From: Kiritimatiellales bacterium
GTDB lineage: Bacteria; Verrucomicrobiota; Kiritimatiellia; Kiritimatiellales; Pontiellaceae
Length of the DNA: 64,000 bases
Assembly: GCA_003246265.1 (NCBI GenBank)
Contig: QKAU01000007.1
Location: forward strand, 51,461 to 115,460
Direction: 5' to 3'
Both the position numbers and the translations under genes were made by a program. The notes beneath the pieces are model-generated. The model saw nothing but the letters and a program-made list of their open reading frames with translations. It had not been told where the DNA came from and did not search any database. Every line of letters begins with the position of its first letter. Positions within the stretch are counted from its first letter, which is position 1. Positions 26,281-36,291 of the stretch are shown one piece after another.

Positions 26281-27921
26281 ATGGCCCCCCACCCCAATGC
26301 TGGAAAACCCGTCGCCAAGGACGCCCTGGCCGATGTCGCCGAACTCGTGAGCCTCTACTACGAAACCCAGCCGGACGTATCGAACCCCGACCAGCGGGTC
26401 GCCTTCGGCACCTCCGGCCACCGCGGCACCTCGCTGAAGACCAGCTTCACCGAAGACCACATCATGGCGATTGCGCAGGCCATCTGCGAATACCGCGCAT
26501 CGCAGGGCATCACCGGCCCGCTCTTCATGGGGAAGGATACCCACGCCCTCTCCATCCCCGCCGAGAAGAGCGCCCTGCAGGTCTTCGCCGCCAACGGCGT
26601 CACCGTCATGATCGACCGCGACGGCGGCTACACCCCCACCCCCGTCATCTCCCACGCCATCCTCACCTACAACCGGGCCCGCACCGAAGGATTGGCCGAT
26701 GGCGTGGTCATCACCCCCTCGCACAATCCGCCCGACAATGGCGGCTTCAAGTACAACCCGCCGAACGGCGGACCGGCCGACACCGACGCCACGGGGTGGA
26801 TCGCCGAGCGCGCGAACGAGCTGCTGGCCGAAAACAACGACGAGGTCGCCAGCCTCTACTATCCCGACGCCCTCAGGGCCGACACCACCGTCGCCTACGA
26901 CTTCATCACCCCCTACGTCGAGGACCTCGGAAACGTCATCGACATGGAAGCCATCCGAAAGGCTGGGCTGAGAATCTGCGCCGACGCCATGGGCGGCTCC
27001 GGCCTGCGCTACTGGAAGCCCATCGCCGAAAAATACGGACTGGACCTCACGATCCGCAACGCGACGGTCGACTACACCTTCTCCTTCATGACCGTCGACC
27101 ACGACGGCAAGGTGCGCATGGACTGCTCCTCGCCCTACGCCATGGCCAGCCTCGTCGCCCTCAAGGACGACTTCGACATCGCCTTCGGCAACGACCCCGA
27201 CTACGACCGCCACGGCATCGTCACCAAGTCGGCCGGATTGATGAATCCCAACCACTACCTCGCCGTTGCCATCAACTACCTCTTCACCAACCGCTCCGGC
27301 TGGCGCAAGGACGCCGCCGTCGGCAAGACGCTGGTCAGTTCTTCGATGATCGACCGCGTCGCCGCCGAACTCGGCCGCGAGCTCAAGGAGGTTCCGGTCG
27401 GTTTCAAATGGTTCGTGAACGGGCTGGTCGACGGCTCCTACGGCTTCGGCGGCGAGGAATCGGCCGGCGCCTCCTTCCTGCGCAAGGACGGCTCCGTCTG
27501 GAGCACCGACAAGGACGGCATCATCCTTTCGCTGCTGGCGTGCGAAATCCTCGCCGTCACCGGCAAGGATCCGGGCGAGCACTACCGGGAGCTCGTCGCC
27601 AAGTTCGGCAATCCCGTCTACGACCGCGTCGACGCCCCCGCCAACCGCGAGCAGAAGGCCAGGCTTGGCGCGCTCTCCCCCGAAATGGTGAAGGCCGAAA
27701 CGCTCGCCGGTGAACCGATCACCGCCAAGATCACCCACGCGCCCGCCAACGGCGCGGCCATTGGCGGCCTCAAGGTCTGCACCGAAAACGGCTGGTTCGC
27801 GGCGCGCCCCTCCGGCACCGAGGAGATCTACAAGATCTACGCCGAAAGCTTCAAGGGCGCGGAGCACCTCAAGCAGATCCAGGCCGAGGCCCGCGAGATC
27901 GTCGCCGCAGCCCTCGCCTAG
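26281..27921 (+). CDS. pgm: Phosphoglucomutase (alpha-D-glucose 1-phosphate specific)
   Basis: The start at 26281 is preceded by CAAGGAGAAAAA; a start at 26251 lies upstream of that site and was rejected. The length of 546 residues equals the E. coli enzyme. [11 protein letters not shown] begins the substrate loop, [15 protein letters not shown] carries the phosphoserine at residue 147, [16 protein letters not shown] is the metal loop, and the C-terminal RPSGTEE binds phosphate. It interconverts glucose 1- and 6-phosphate, linking glycolysis to glycan precursors and storage. Divergent from nadK, convergent with the GH2 gene. Confidence 0.95.
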   Translation: MAPHPNAGKPVAKDALADVAELVSLYYETQPDVSNPDQRVAFGTSGHRGTSLKTSFTEDHIMAIAQAICEYRASQGITGPLFMGKDTHALSIPAEKSALQVFAANGVTVMIDRDGGYTPTPVISHAILTYNRARTEGLADGVVITPSHNPPDNGGFKYNPPNGGPADTDATGWIAERANELLAENNDEVASLYYPDALRADTTVAYDFITPYVEDLGNVIDMEAIRKAGLRICADAMGGSGLRYWKPIAEKYGLDLTIRNATVDYTFSFMTVDHDGKVRMDCSSPYAMASLVALKDDFDIAFGNDPDYDRHGIVTKSAGLMNPNHYLAVAINYLFTNRSGWRKDAAVGKTLVSSSMIDRVAAELGRELKEVPVGFKWFVNGLVDGSYGFGGEESAGASFLRKDGSVWSTDKDGIILSLLACEILAVTGKDPGEHYRELVAKFGNPVYDRVDAPANREQKARLGALSPEMVKAETLAGEPITAKITHAPANGAAIGGLKVCTENGWFAARPSGTEEIYKIYAESFKGAEHLKQIQAEAREIVAAALA

Positions 27922-27927
27922 GCGCGG

Positions 27928-30624
27928 TCATCGACCCACTTCGAACCCTTCCTGTCCCCGGGCGGTTTCGAGTTGGCGCAGGTGCAGCAGTTCCTTTTCG
28001 GCTTCGCGCAGCCGGGTCTTCAACGCCTCGACACTGTCCGGACCGGCTCCCACCGATGACGCCGCCTGCAACCCGGACGGCAGTTCGGAATAGAGCAGCG
28101 GCAGCCGGGGTGCCACGGTTTCGATCACCAGTTCCGCCGGCTCGGGGCTGGTCGGCCGATCAAAAGCTTCGCGGGCCTTGATGGTGATTTTTCCGGGCTT
28201 GCTGCCGGCACGGATCAGTGCGATGGCTTCGCCCCACTTGGTGACCTGCGGATTGATGTTGAGCATGCCGTCCGCACCGTCGCCAAAGAGCGTGCCTTCG
28301 CCTGACACCTCGAACACCAACGTATTCTCGCCTAAGCGCTTTACGTTGCCGCGCTCGTCGCAGACCTGCGCGACAACGGTCATGATGTCGCTCCCGTCCG
28401 CCACCATCGCCGCACCAGAATTGTCGGCCTTGAGCACGATTTTCTTCCGCACCCCGGCATACTGGTTGGTTGTTGCGCAAACGACTTCGCCACCGATCAG
28501 GCCTTCGGCAACGATGACCGTTTCGTCATGTTTCTTTTCGCGCAGCAGGCGTTTCTGGTCCATGAAGTCGTAGGCGTTCGCGAAGGTCAGCGCCTTGTGG
28601 TAGAAAGGGACATTCGGATCGAGGGTCGATTGCGTACCGATCAACTTGCCGTTGACGGCAAGCCGGACCTCCTCGCAGTTGCTGGCCACCTGCACGTCGG
28701 AACTGGAAGCCGCGGCCACTTCGTGCAGCACCTTCACAAACGGACCGCTTGCCACGTGGTCGATCTTCGTTGCGGGATTGCGCTGGGCCATGAAGATCCA
28801 GTAGCTGTATTTCGGCTGGCGCGCCGCATCCAGCATGCCGCCCCAGAACGGATCGGGATGGTAGCCGCGCTGGTGGTCGAACGGATGCCAGAGACACCCG
28901 CCGAAATCCTGGCGACCCTGGCCCATCATGCTGCGCAGGCAACGATCGTACCAGTTGAACTGCACCCGCTGGGCCGCCTCGCCCCAATCCTTGCGGATGC
29001 GGCTCGTGGAATCCTGCGCCACCCAGTCGTTGACGTTGTCGCCGAACTCGCGGATGAAGAAGCTGGAACGCTTGTAGTGCTCCATGACCTTGGGCAGATA
29101 GTCCTCGGCATAGGGCCCCCACCAGCGGTGCTGGCTGACTCCTTTGCTGGATTCATGGCTGTTGCCGTACATCAGCGAGTATTCGGTCACCCCGTCCGAC
29201 CAATGGTCGCAGCCCAGGATGCAGCCTGGATAGGGATATTCCTCCTTGACGATCCGGGCGGCATCGAAGGCATACGATTCGGGATAGGGGGTTTCGTTCA
29301 GGATGGGTTCCCACCCGAACAGGCAGGCCCGGCTGCGGTCGCGACGGACCATCTGCCGGATATCCGAAAGCGAACGCTCGTGAAACTCGCCCGCCTTATA
29401 AAACTGCCATCCCGGCGTGGCCACAATCACGAAAAGACCGAGCTCGTCGCAGGCATCCATGAACGAGGGATCCTGTGGATAGTGTGCCACGCGGATGATG
29501 CGCATGCCGGCGTCGCGCAGCTTCCTGGCATCGCGCCAGTGCAGGTTGTTGGGAAGCGCGTTTCCAATGTAGGCGAAATCCTGGTGCCGGTTGGCTCCAA
29601 TCAGTTTTTCCTCCATCAGTTTTCCATTGAGGTAAAGTCCGTCCGGGCCGCGCAGCTCGACGGCTCGAACGCCCACGCGCAACCGCAGCGAATCGAGGGA
29701 TTCCCCCGTTTCCGTCGCGACATCAACCAGCAGGTTGTAGAGCGCGGGATGATCCGGCGACCACATGTCCGGATGGGCAATCTTCATGGCATTGTCCACG
29801 GATGCGGAACCCTTGGCCGGAAGGTGGATCGACGAACTGCGCTCGGCTACAGGTTGCCCTTGCGCATCAACGATACGGGTCCGGACGACCGCGTCCACAT
29901 CCTTGTCCGTCGCATTGACCACATGCACCTTGGCACTGGTTTGCGCCTCCGATTCCGCGAGTGCATCGGTGTGGAAGAACACGCCTCCGCCGGCCACGAC
30001 ATCCACGCCGGTGGCATTGCTGACATGGACCGGCGAGGTGGAGATCAACCAGACGTCGCGATAGATACCCCCGAAATAGGTGAAGTCGAGACCGGTCTGC
30101 GGCTTGCCGGGCGGGAAGGTCGGATCGTCCGAGTTGTCCGCCCGGACCGCCACCACGTTTTCCCTGCCCGGCACGATGCAATCCGTCGCGTCGATGTGGA
30201 TCGGCAGATAGCCGCCGAAATGTTCCTTGACCAGCTTGCCGTTGATCCAGATTTTGGATTTGCCCATGATGCCTTCGAAGTGAAGGAACAGGCGTTTGCC
30301 CTGTAGGCCGGCCGGAGCCGTAAAACGCTTTCGATACCACGCCGGCCCCTGATAGTTCATCGATCCGCTCGCATCGATCGGCAGCACCTCCATCCCGTCG
30401 GGAAGGTTGACCACCATCCAGTCCGAATCCTCAAACGACGGCAGTTCCGCCCCCTGAACATCGCCTTTCAGGAACCGCCAGCCCGGATTAAAATTATTCA
30501 CCACTCGCGGACTGCCTTCAACCGGGAAGAAGCCCGCGGTTGAAAATTCGGGTACGTACTGCCCCATGGCGGCAATTGCCACGCCCAAAACGCCAATCAC
30601 TTGACAACTGCCAAACCGCTTCAT
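27928..30624 (-). CDS. Glycoside hydrolase family 2 (beta-galactosidase-like), exported
   Basis: The start at 30624 (MKRFGSCQVIGVLGVAIAAMG) gives 898 residues with a signal peptide. An N-terminal sugar-binding domain (NYQGPAWYRKRFTAP, LFLHFEGIMGKSKIWINGKLV) and an immunoglobulin-like domain lead into the TIM barrel. There the acid/base is probably Glu444 (WEPILNET) and the nucleophile Glu526 (FFIREFGDN). A further beta domain and a predicted coiled coil (LKTRLREAEKELLHLRQLETA) end the protein. GH2 enzymes cleave beta-galactosides, beta-glucuronides or beta-mannosides. The specificity here cannot be assigned. With the GH86-like gene it suggests growth on algal polysaccharides. Confidence 0.85.
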   Translation of the reverse strand: MKRFGSCQVIGVLGVAIAAMGQYVPEFSTAGFFPVEGSPRVVNNFNPGWRFLKGDVQGAELPSFEDSDWMVVNLPDGMEVLPIDASGSMNYQGPAWYRKRFTAPAGLQGKRLFLHFEGIMGKSKIWINGKLVKEHFGGYLPIHIDATDCIVPGRENVVAVRADNSDDPTFPPGKPQTGLDFTYFGGIYRDVWLISTSPVHVSNATGVDVVAGGGVFFHTDALAESEAQTSAKVHVVNATDKDVDAVVRTRIVDAQGQPVAERSSSIHLPAKGSASVDNAMKIAHPDMWSPDHPALYNLLVDVATETGESLDSLRLRVGVRAVELRGPDGLYLNGKLMEEKLIGANRHQDFAYIGNALPNNLHWRDARKLRDAGMRIIRVAHYPQDPSFMDACDELGLFVIVATPGWQFYKAGEFHERSLSDIRQMVRRDRSRACLFGWEPILNETPYPESYAFDAARIVKEEYPYPGCILGCDHWSDGVTEYSLMYGNSHESSKGVSQHRWWGPYAEDYLPKVMEHYKRSSFFIREFGDNVNDWVAQDSTSRIRKDWGEAAQRVQFNWYDRCLRSMMGQGRQDFGGCLWHPFDHQRGYHPDPFWGGMLDAARQPKYSYWIFMAQRNPATKIDHVASGPFVKVLHEVAAASSSDVQVASNCEEVRLAVNGKLIGTQSTLDPNVPFYHKALTFANAYDFMDQKRLLREKKHDETVIVAEGLIGGEVVCATTNQYAGVRKKIVLKADNSGAAMVADGSDIMTVVAQVCDERGNVKRLGENTLVFEVSGEGTLFGDGADGMLNINPQVTKWGEAIALIRAGSKPGKITIKAREAFDRPTSPEPAELVIETVAPRLPLLYSELPSGLQAASSVGAGPDSVEALKTRLREAEKELLHLRQLETARGQEGFEVGR

Positions 30625-30864
30625 CGTCCACTTCCTTTGTTTTCTCGATATCCAATGCAAATGCAGGCATCACTGTTGTTGCAACCTGCATCCCCTGCCC
30701 AGCTAGACCTGTGCATTACATGGCTAGCCAACGGTTCGCGACAGGATGAACCTTCGGTTGGCCGGAGGCTCGACAGGGCGAAGCCCGCAAGGCCTGCGAT
30801 ACCGCCGAGGGGGCCAGTGCAAATCGCAGCGGCACCAGCCTTGTTTCCCATGTGCGCTTGCTGC

Positions 30865-31566
30865 CTATCGCCGGTTGAGGCTCATGAGGATGCGCAGGAC
30901 ATACCAGAAGAGCAGGGCGACGGAGGCGAAGAGCTGGAGCGCGGCGGCCACGTGCTGGTCGGTGCCGTAGTGGTGGAGGATGCGCGAGGTATCGTAGAGG
31001 ATCGCCCCGGAGGCCAGCAGCACCATGGCGAGGGAGAAGACGAGCCCCAGGTTGAAGCCGAACAGCACGGCGCAGACGATCAGGGCGAGCGCAACCACGA
31101 AGCCGATCTTCAGGATGCCGCTTAGGAAGGAGAAGTCCTTCCGCGTCGTGAAGACCACCAGCGAAAGCCCGCCGAAGATGCCGAGCGTCAGGATACCGGC
31201 CGTGGGGATGACCTCGGGCGAACTGTAGTGCATCGCAAGGTAGAGCAGCGGCGCGAAGATGACCGATTCGGCGATGACGTAGAGGGTGAGTCCCACGTAC
31301 TGCACCGTTTGGGAGGCGGCGCTCGAAGCCAATCCGCTGGCCAGGCGCCCGAGGATGATGAATCCGCCGAGGATCATCAGCCACCCGAAACGCATCGCCA
31401 TCACATTGAGCAGCATATCCGCGATGGGCGAGTTGACCATGTAGGCCTCCAGCCCCACGAAGGCGAGCACGGCACCGGCGAGATGCGCGTAGGTCCGGCG
31501 AATAAAGGCCGCCCGCTCAAGGGGCTGCGCCTGCGAAACCGTCAAGTTCTGGGCATACTCGTTCAT
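30865..31566 (-). CDS. Bax inhibitor-1/YccA family membrane protein
   Basis: The start at 31566 has CAGGAGGCCTTTG upstream, so it is preferred to 31689. The protein is 233 residues. Seven membrane segments are visible, beginning FIRRTYAHLAGAVLAFVGLEAYMV, with SPEVIPTAGILTLGIFGGLSLVVFTTRKDFSFL and AGILYDTS-like GAILYDTSRILHHYGTDQHVAAALQLFASVALLFWYVLRI at the end. The family (YccA in bacteria) associates with FtsH and forms calcium-leak or membrane-quality-control proteins. A 236-base gap separates it from the divergent acetate transporter. Confidence 0.85.
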   Translation of the reverse strand: MNEYAQNLTVSQAQPLERAAFIRRTYAHLAGAVLAFVGLEAYMVNSPIADMLLNVMAMRFGWLMILGGFIILGRLASGLASSAASQTVQYVGLTLYVIAESVIFAPLLYLAMHYSSPEVIPTAGILTLGIFGGLSLVVFTTRKDFSFLSGILKIGFVVALALIVCAVLFGFNLGLVFSLAMVLLASGAILYDTSRILHHYGTDQHVAAALQLFASVALLFWYVLRILMSLNRR

Positions 31567-31644
31567 CAAAGGCCTCCTGTTGGATTTGCACCGCACTTGA
31601 TAGCAGATCAAAGGCAAAGCGCCATCCATAATATCCCTAAAAGA

Positions 31645-31716
31645 GATCAAGGAATTTGATCCGTCGCTGCCGGGCAAGGCGGTACGCACCCTTATCGGGA
31701 CCGCGTATCAATTGAT
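31645..31716. promoter_or_regulatory. Two palindromes with ATCAA/TTGAT half-sites between divergent genes
   Basis: GATCAA-N5-TTGATC occupies 31645-31661 and the perfect palindrome ATCAATTGAT occupies 31707-31716. Both use the same half-sites. They lie between the Bax-inhibitor gene and the acetate transporter, each of which could be controlled from here. They are similar to, but in reverse order from, the FNR/CRP half-site arrangement. The regulator is unknown. Confidence 0.35.
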
Positions 31717-31802
31717 CCGGATGTTGCGATATTCATTGCCCGAATCCAGCGTTCTGCTATTCACCCCCGCCTTTCGCACACGAAACAACAGGAGAAGAAA
31801 AA

Positions 31803-32372
31803 ATGGCAGACCACCCTCCACTGGCCAATCCGGCTCCACTAGGCCTCATGGGCTTCGGCATGACCACCGTCCTGCTCAACCTCCACAATGCCGGATTCTT
31901 TCCGGAGATCGACAGCATGGTACTCGGTATGGGCATATTCTTCGGCGGCATCGCCCAGATCATCGCGGGCATCCTCGAATACAGGAAAGGCAATACCTTC
32001 GGCCTGACGGCCTTCACCGCCTACGGATCCTTCTGGCTGACCCTTGTGGCGATGCTCCTGCTGCCGAAACTGGGTCTGGCCAGCGCACCGCCCGCAGCCT
32101 TCGTAGGCTGCTACCTCTTCATGTGGGGCCTCTTCACAGCCTTCATGTTCATCGGTTCGCTAAAGGCCAACCGGACGCTCCGCTTCATCTTCGGCTCACT
32201 GGCCATCCTCTTCTTCCTGCTCGCCGCTGAGCACTGGATGGTCGGGTCCGCAGCCCACCTGACCGGTCGCATCGCCGGGTTCGAAGGTATCGTCTGTGGA
32301 GCCAGTGCCATCTATCTGGCCATGGCCGAAGTCATCAACGAAACACACGGGAAGACCGTACTCCCGATCTAA
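31803..32372 (+). CDS. satP: Acetate uptake transporter, GPR1/FUN34/YaaH (SatP) family
   Basis: A protein of 189 residues with ACAGGAGAAG upstream of the ATG. The signature [21 protein letters not shown] near residue 8 identifies the family, and six membrane segments follow, including [36 protein letters not shown]. The family moves acetate (with succinate in E. coli) across the inner membrane with protons. A porin-like gene follows after 20 bases, so the pair may form one route across both membranes. Confidence 0.85.
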   Translation: MADHPPLANPAPLGLMGFGMTTVLLNLHNAGFFPEIDSMVLGMGIFFGGIAQIIAGILEYRKGNTFGLTAFTAYGSFWLTLVAMLLLPKLGLASAPPAAFVGCYLFMWGLFTAFMFIGSLKANRTLRFIFGSLAILFFLLAAEHWMVGSAAHLTGRIAGFEGIVCGASAIYLAMAEVINETHGKTVLPI

Positions 32373-32392
32373 GCCAAACTGAAAGGATAGCC

Positions 32393-33589
32393 ATGAAAGC
32401 ATTCGCCCTCCTTCTGTCCGCATGCCTCGCCACGACCTATGCCGAGGAAAGCGCGGTCGAGCAGTTCAACGCCCTCGGCTACGGCACCTTGTCGGGCCGC
32501 CTCCAGTCGCTTTCGATGTACCGCGACTACGACAACGGCAACAACAACCAGTCCTCCACCCTCGGGCTGAAGCTCGACTACCTCTCGCCCGAAAAGTCGG
32601 GCTGGAGCGTCGGCGCCTCCTATATCGGCGTGGGCGTGCTCGACTCCATGTACGACGAGCCCAACCCCGGCGACCGCCTGCTCGGCAACGGCCGCGTCAA
32701 CGTGCTCAACGAAGGCTACCTGAACTATTCGATGGACGACCTCGGCCTGACCAACACCGCCGCCACCGTTGGCCGCCGCGTCTACAACGGCGAAGTGTTC
32801 CGCGCCGACGAGTTCCGCCAGAAACCGCGCGCGCTTGAAGCCGTCTCGCTCGAATCGCGCGATCTCCACCAGACCCGCATCCAGGTCGGCCATGCATGGG
32901 AAATGAGCAGTTGGATCGACTCCAACCCGCTGTGGAAGTTCGAGAACTTCGACAACTACGGTACCGACGGCGTTACCTGGGGCGAAATCGCCAACAGCTG
33001 CGTCGAGCATCTCGAAGTCGCCGCGTACGAAGCGATCATGCACGACATCGCCAACCTCGCCGGCCTGCGCGGCAGGTACAGGCTGACCGATACGACCGCC
33101 CTGCTCGGCCACTACCGCTGGGAGCGCGACATCGGCGACAACGCCGGCCACGATGCCAACGTCCTCGGCCTGGCGGTCGAACAGAAGGTGGATGCGGTCA
33201 CGCTCGAAGGCGGCTATTTCGGCGTCTACGGCGACAACCTCGTCTTCCAGGAGCTGACCACCGGCATCAACCACCCGCTGGGCTCTTCGATGATGATCTA
33301 CGCGTTGCAGTTCAACGGCGGCGCGAATTCGCTCTACGCCAAGGCCACCACGAAGATCGATCAGACCGGGACCTCCCTCTACGCCCTCTACAACTACACC
33401 CTGCTCGACGAGGCGAAGAGCAACCTGCGCTGGGCCCAGGAGTTGAACCTGGTCGCCAAGCAGCCCGTTCCGAAGATCGACAACCTCTCGGTTTCGCTCA
33501 AGATCGGCATCGGCACCCGCGACGGCGTCAACGGCGTTGCGGACACCACCGCCACCGACGCGCGCCTTTTCGTCACCTACTGCTTCTAG
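32393..33589 (+). CDS. Outer-membrane porin-like protein (OprD-like beta-barrel)
   Basis: A protein of 398 residues with a signal peptide (MKAFALLLSACLATTYA). The rest is a pattern of alternating aromatic/hydrophobic and polar residues, for example FNALGYGTLSGRLQSLSMYRDYD, LNLVAKQ and LSVSLKIGIG, with many Tyr, Gly and Asn, as in OprD-like outer-membrane barrels. It ends in Phe (VTYCF), the expected barrel-assembly signal. It lies 20 bases after the acetate transporter, so a linked channel for small acids is inferred. The specificity is unknown. Confidence 0.65.
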   Translation: MKAFALLLSACLATTYAEESAVEQFNALGYGTLSGRLQSLSMYRDYDNGNNNQSSTLGLKLDYLSPEKSGWSVGASYIGVGVLDSMYDEPNPGDRLLGNGRVNVLNEGYLNYSMDDLGLTNTAATVGRRVYNGEVFRADEFRQKPRALEAVSLESRDLHQTRIQVGHAWEMSSWIDSNPLWKFENFDNYGTDGVTWGEIANSCVEHLEVAAYEAIMHDIANLAGLRGRYRLTDTTALLGHYRWERDIGDNAGHDANVLGLAVEQKVDAVTLEGGYFGVYGDNLVFQELTTGINHPLGSSMMIYALQFNGGANSLYAKATTKIDQTGTSLYALYNYTLLDEAKSNLRWAQELNLVAKQPVPKIDNLSVSLKIGIGTRDGVNGVADTTATDARLFVTYCF

Positions 33590-34346
33590 CGGAGAAGAAG
33601 GCTTCGGCATTGAGTAAAGTGGTTTCGGCCAGCCTCGCCTCCGGCACGCCAAGCAGCTCGGCGGCCTTCGCCAGCACGGCGCGGAGATGAGCCGGCTCGT
33701 TGGCTTCGGCATCGATGCCGTGCGGCAGGATGTCGGGCGCATCGGTTTCGAGCAGGATGCGGTCGGCCGGCACGGCGCGGATAGCGGGACCCGCCTTCCT
33801 GTTGCCGGGGCGGGTGATGGAGCCGGAAAACGAGATATGGGCGCCACGCCGCACCAGTTCCGTGGCCACTTCCGCCGACCCGCCGAAACAGTGGATCAGC
33901 ATGGGAGGCGGTTCGCCAAACTCCTCTAGCAGCTCGAGTAGCCGCCCCCATGCCTGCCGGCAATGGATGCTTGCGGGACGCCCCAGTCTGCGGGCCAACT
34001 CCAGCTGGGACAAAAAGACGCTCTCCTCGTCCGGAGCGCGGTTCCCCACCGCGTGGTCGATCCCGATTTCGCCCACAGAGGCCTGTGGATAAGTTGTCAA
34101 CAACTCCTCCAGCCGCTGCAACCATTGGCTGGAGCGGCCGGAAACAAACCAAGGATGAAGCCCGAACGCCATATGCGCATTCGGATACCTGTTAACAACT
34201 TCCAGCACCCTCGGCCAGTCCTCTTCGTGGCAGCCCTTCACCGCCATGCCCTCCACACCGGCGGCTAGCGCCCGCCGCATGACTTCATCCAGCCGCGAAA
34301 AGAGCCTTTCGTCCTGGATATGGTTGTGGGCGTCGAACAATCGCAT
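33573..34346 (-). CDS. TatD family metal-dependent hydrolase
   Basis: The start at 34346 (MRLFDAHNHIQDERL) is the usual TatD beginning; longer frames to 34721 are rejected. The protein is 257 residues. DAHNH supplies the first two metal histidines, VGEIGID the bridging Glu, SIHCR and LIHCFGG further histidines, and LETDAPDIL the Asp. TatD enzymes are magnesium-dependent 3'-5' DNA exonucleases or phosphodiesterases. It overlaps the convergent porin gene by 17 bases. It is separated from the phospholipase gene upstream by 14 bases. Confidence 0.85.
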   Translation of the reverse strand: MRLFDAHNHIQDERLFSRLDEVMRRALAAGVEGMAVKGCHEEDWPRVLEVVNRYPNAHMAFGLHPWFVSGRSSQWLQRLEELLTTYPQASVGEIGIDHAVGNRAPDEESVFLSQLELARRLGRPASIHCRQAWGRLLELLEEFGEPPPMLIHCFGGSAEVATELVRRGAHISFSGSITRPGNRKAGPAIRAVPADRILLETDAPDILPHGIDAEANEPAHLRAVLAKAAELLGVPEARLAETTLLNAEAFFSARSSR

Positions 34347-34360
34347 GCGCGCCTCCCGCC

Positions 34361-36121
34361 CTACATGAACGGCCGGGCCCATCCGCCGAAGGCCTTCATC
34401 AGGCGGGTCTGGATGACCGTCGACGAGTCGGGGACCTGGGGGAAATATCCGACATCCGAGTAATTTTCGTGGAATTCGGGATCGCGCGGCGGTAGCGGCT
34501 CGCATCCGGGCTTGAGCTCGTAGTTGGTGGTGTAGCGATAAGGCCAGACATCCAGGAACGGCAGGGCGGACGAGATCGTCCCGATGAACCCGCTGAAACG
34601 GGAGACTACCGGAATCGTGGGCGCCTTGCTGACTGTCCAGGCGTTCTGGGGTTCGCAGGCCTTGAGGATCCGGGTCTCCAGTTCGCGGGCAAGCCCCTCG
34701 TCCTCGATGAAGACGCCGCACTCGGTATTCAGCTTTGCCGAGCGCGGGTCGAAGTTGTGCGACCCCACCAGCACGGTCCTGCCGTCGAGCACGAACGACT
34801 TGGCGTGGATGCAGAGCCGGGGCGCCGGAGGCTCGCCGTTGGCCGGCGTATCGGCCAGCCGGGGAATGAACAGGCCCGCATCCGCGGGATGGGGCTTGGC
34901 CTCGTAGATGTCGATGCCCGACGTCTTGTAGAGCTCCTTGCGGTGCTTGAAGGAGAGCGCATAGACGTGGACATGGTCGGCCGCCGCAAGGCTATTGCTC
35001 GAGGCAATGATCCGGAACCGGGGATTGCGCCGCTTCAGCTCCTTGAACGCATCGCGGATCGCACGGTTGTAGATGAGATAGGGGGTCTGGTAGACCAGTG
35101 TCGACTGGGCTCCTTCCAGCAGTTCGGCAAACACATCGTCGAACTCCATCGCTTCGCGCCCCTTGAACTTGCGCGGGGTGTCGTAGACGAACCGTACCGA
35201 GGCCACCTCGTGGAACCGGATCGATGGACGTGCCGCGGCGAGGGAAGGCTGATCGGCCAAGGCATCGATTTCGGCAAACTGCGCGGCGTCGGCCGGATCG
35301 GAAAAGGGCAGCGGATCGCCGTCCATCCGGTCGAAGGCCTTCCGCACATCGGCGAACTGGGTGAGGAAGACCGAATTCTTGTCCTGCCAGAAAAGTTCGA
35401 ACGACTCCTCCATGTCCTGGACGGACGGCCCCGCAACCAGCACGTCGCGGTCGCGGAACAGGAAGGTCGGATGGCGGTCGTAGTACTTGCCTTCATAGTT
35501 CCGCCCTCCCGCGATGCCGATGCGGCCATCCACCAGCAGGAGCTTGTTGTGCATCCGCCGGTTCATGCGGCGCGCCTTGAAGAGGAGGTTGTCCCAAAAG
35601 CCGAGCCGCCCGTTCACGATGCTTTCCGCCATCGGCTTGTAGAGGGCGATTTCCAGATTGCGGTGGGCCCGGGCCATCCGCGCCAGCTGCTCGGGGGATC
35701 CGGGCGTGTTCAGCGCGTCGATGAGCATGCGCACCAGCACGCCGCGCCGGGCCGCCGCAACCAGTTCGTCGAAGACGAAGCGGCTGGTGGGATCGTCCTT
35801 CCAGATGAAGGTCTGGATGTCGATGGTGGTGCGCGCCGACCGGATCAGGTGGATCCGGGCCAGCAGGGCATCGTCGCCCGATTCCAGCAGGGCCACATGG
35901 TGGAGGGTGCCATTCCCCTCCGGATGGGCGAAGGCCAGGTCGGCCATGCGCTGAAGCTCCGAGTCCACGGCCGGAAGCGCCGTGGTCTCGGCGTGCTTCA
36001 GCCGTTGATAGCGGAACGCATTTTCGAGCTCCCGTTCGGGCACGCTGGCGCAGCCCCCCAGCAGAGAGAGGGCGGCCAGTCCGGCTAGGCCGGCGAACCA
36101 TTGTTGGCCGATTCGTTCCAT
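34361..36121 (-). CDS. Phospholipase D-family lipoprotein (cardiolipin synthase ClsC-like)
   Basis: A protein of 586 residues. A lipobox SLLGGC places the lipidated Cys at residue 24, so it is an outer- or inner-membrane lipoprotein. Two HKD motifs are present: MHNKLLLVDGRIGIAGGRNY (His191, Lys193, Asp198) and IHAKSFVLDGRTVLVGSHNFDPRS near residue 450. The N-terminal half has IDIQTFIWKDDPTSRFVFDEL. Cardiolipin synthases of the ClsC type transfer phosphatidyl groups. Nuclease-type activity cannot be excluded. Confidence 0.8.
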   Translation of the reverse strand: MERIGQQWFAGLAGLAALSLLGGCASVPERELENAFRYQRLKHAETTALPAVDSELQRMADLAFAHPEGNGTLHHVALLESGDDALLARIHLIRSARTTIDIQTFIWKDDPTSRFVFDELVAAARRGVLVRMLIDALNTPGSPEQLARMARAHRNLEIALYKPMAESIVNGRLGFWDNLLFKARRMNRRMHNKLLLVDGRIGIAGGRNYEGKYYDRHPTFLFRDRDVLVAGPSVQDMEESFELFWQDKNSVFLTQFADVRKAFDRMDGDPLPFSDPADAAQFAEIDALADQPSLAAARPSIRFHEVASVRFVYDTPRKFKGREAMEFDDVFAELLEGAQSTLVYQTPYLIYNRAIRDAFKELKRRNPRFRIIASSNSLAAADHVHVYALSFKHRKELYKTSGIDIYEAKPHPADAGLFIPRLADTPANGEPPAPRLCIHAKSFVLDGRTVLVGSHNFDPRSAKLNTECGVFIEDEGLARELETRILKACEPQNAWTVSKAPTIPVVSRFSGFIGTISSALPFLDVWPYRYTTNYELKPGCEPLPPRDPEFHENYSDVGYFPQVPDSSTVIQTRLMKAFGGWARPFM

Positions 36122-36291
36122 GCCGTCGACACTTTAGGCCTTTTTCCGCCACATGCAACCCCTCTTGAACCAAACACCACCGAAAACACGCAAATGTTAA
36201 CATTGACATTTTGTGCCGGGCCCTCCATTTAATCCATTGCTTGATTGATGGCCCTTCGCCGCATCCGGTCCAAAGAGAGGAAGGTTTTCCC

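Noticed and set aside
26152..27867. 571-residue minus-strand frame opposite pgm
   Set aside because: The plus strand encodes a complete phosphoglucomutase. The antisense frame is Gly/Val/Asp-rich without a domain.
30700..30725. 13-base identity with 62456-62468 (CCTGTGCATTAC region)
   Set aside because: One match of this length is expected by chance in 64 kb. It has no structure beside it.
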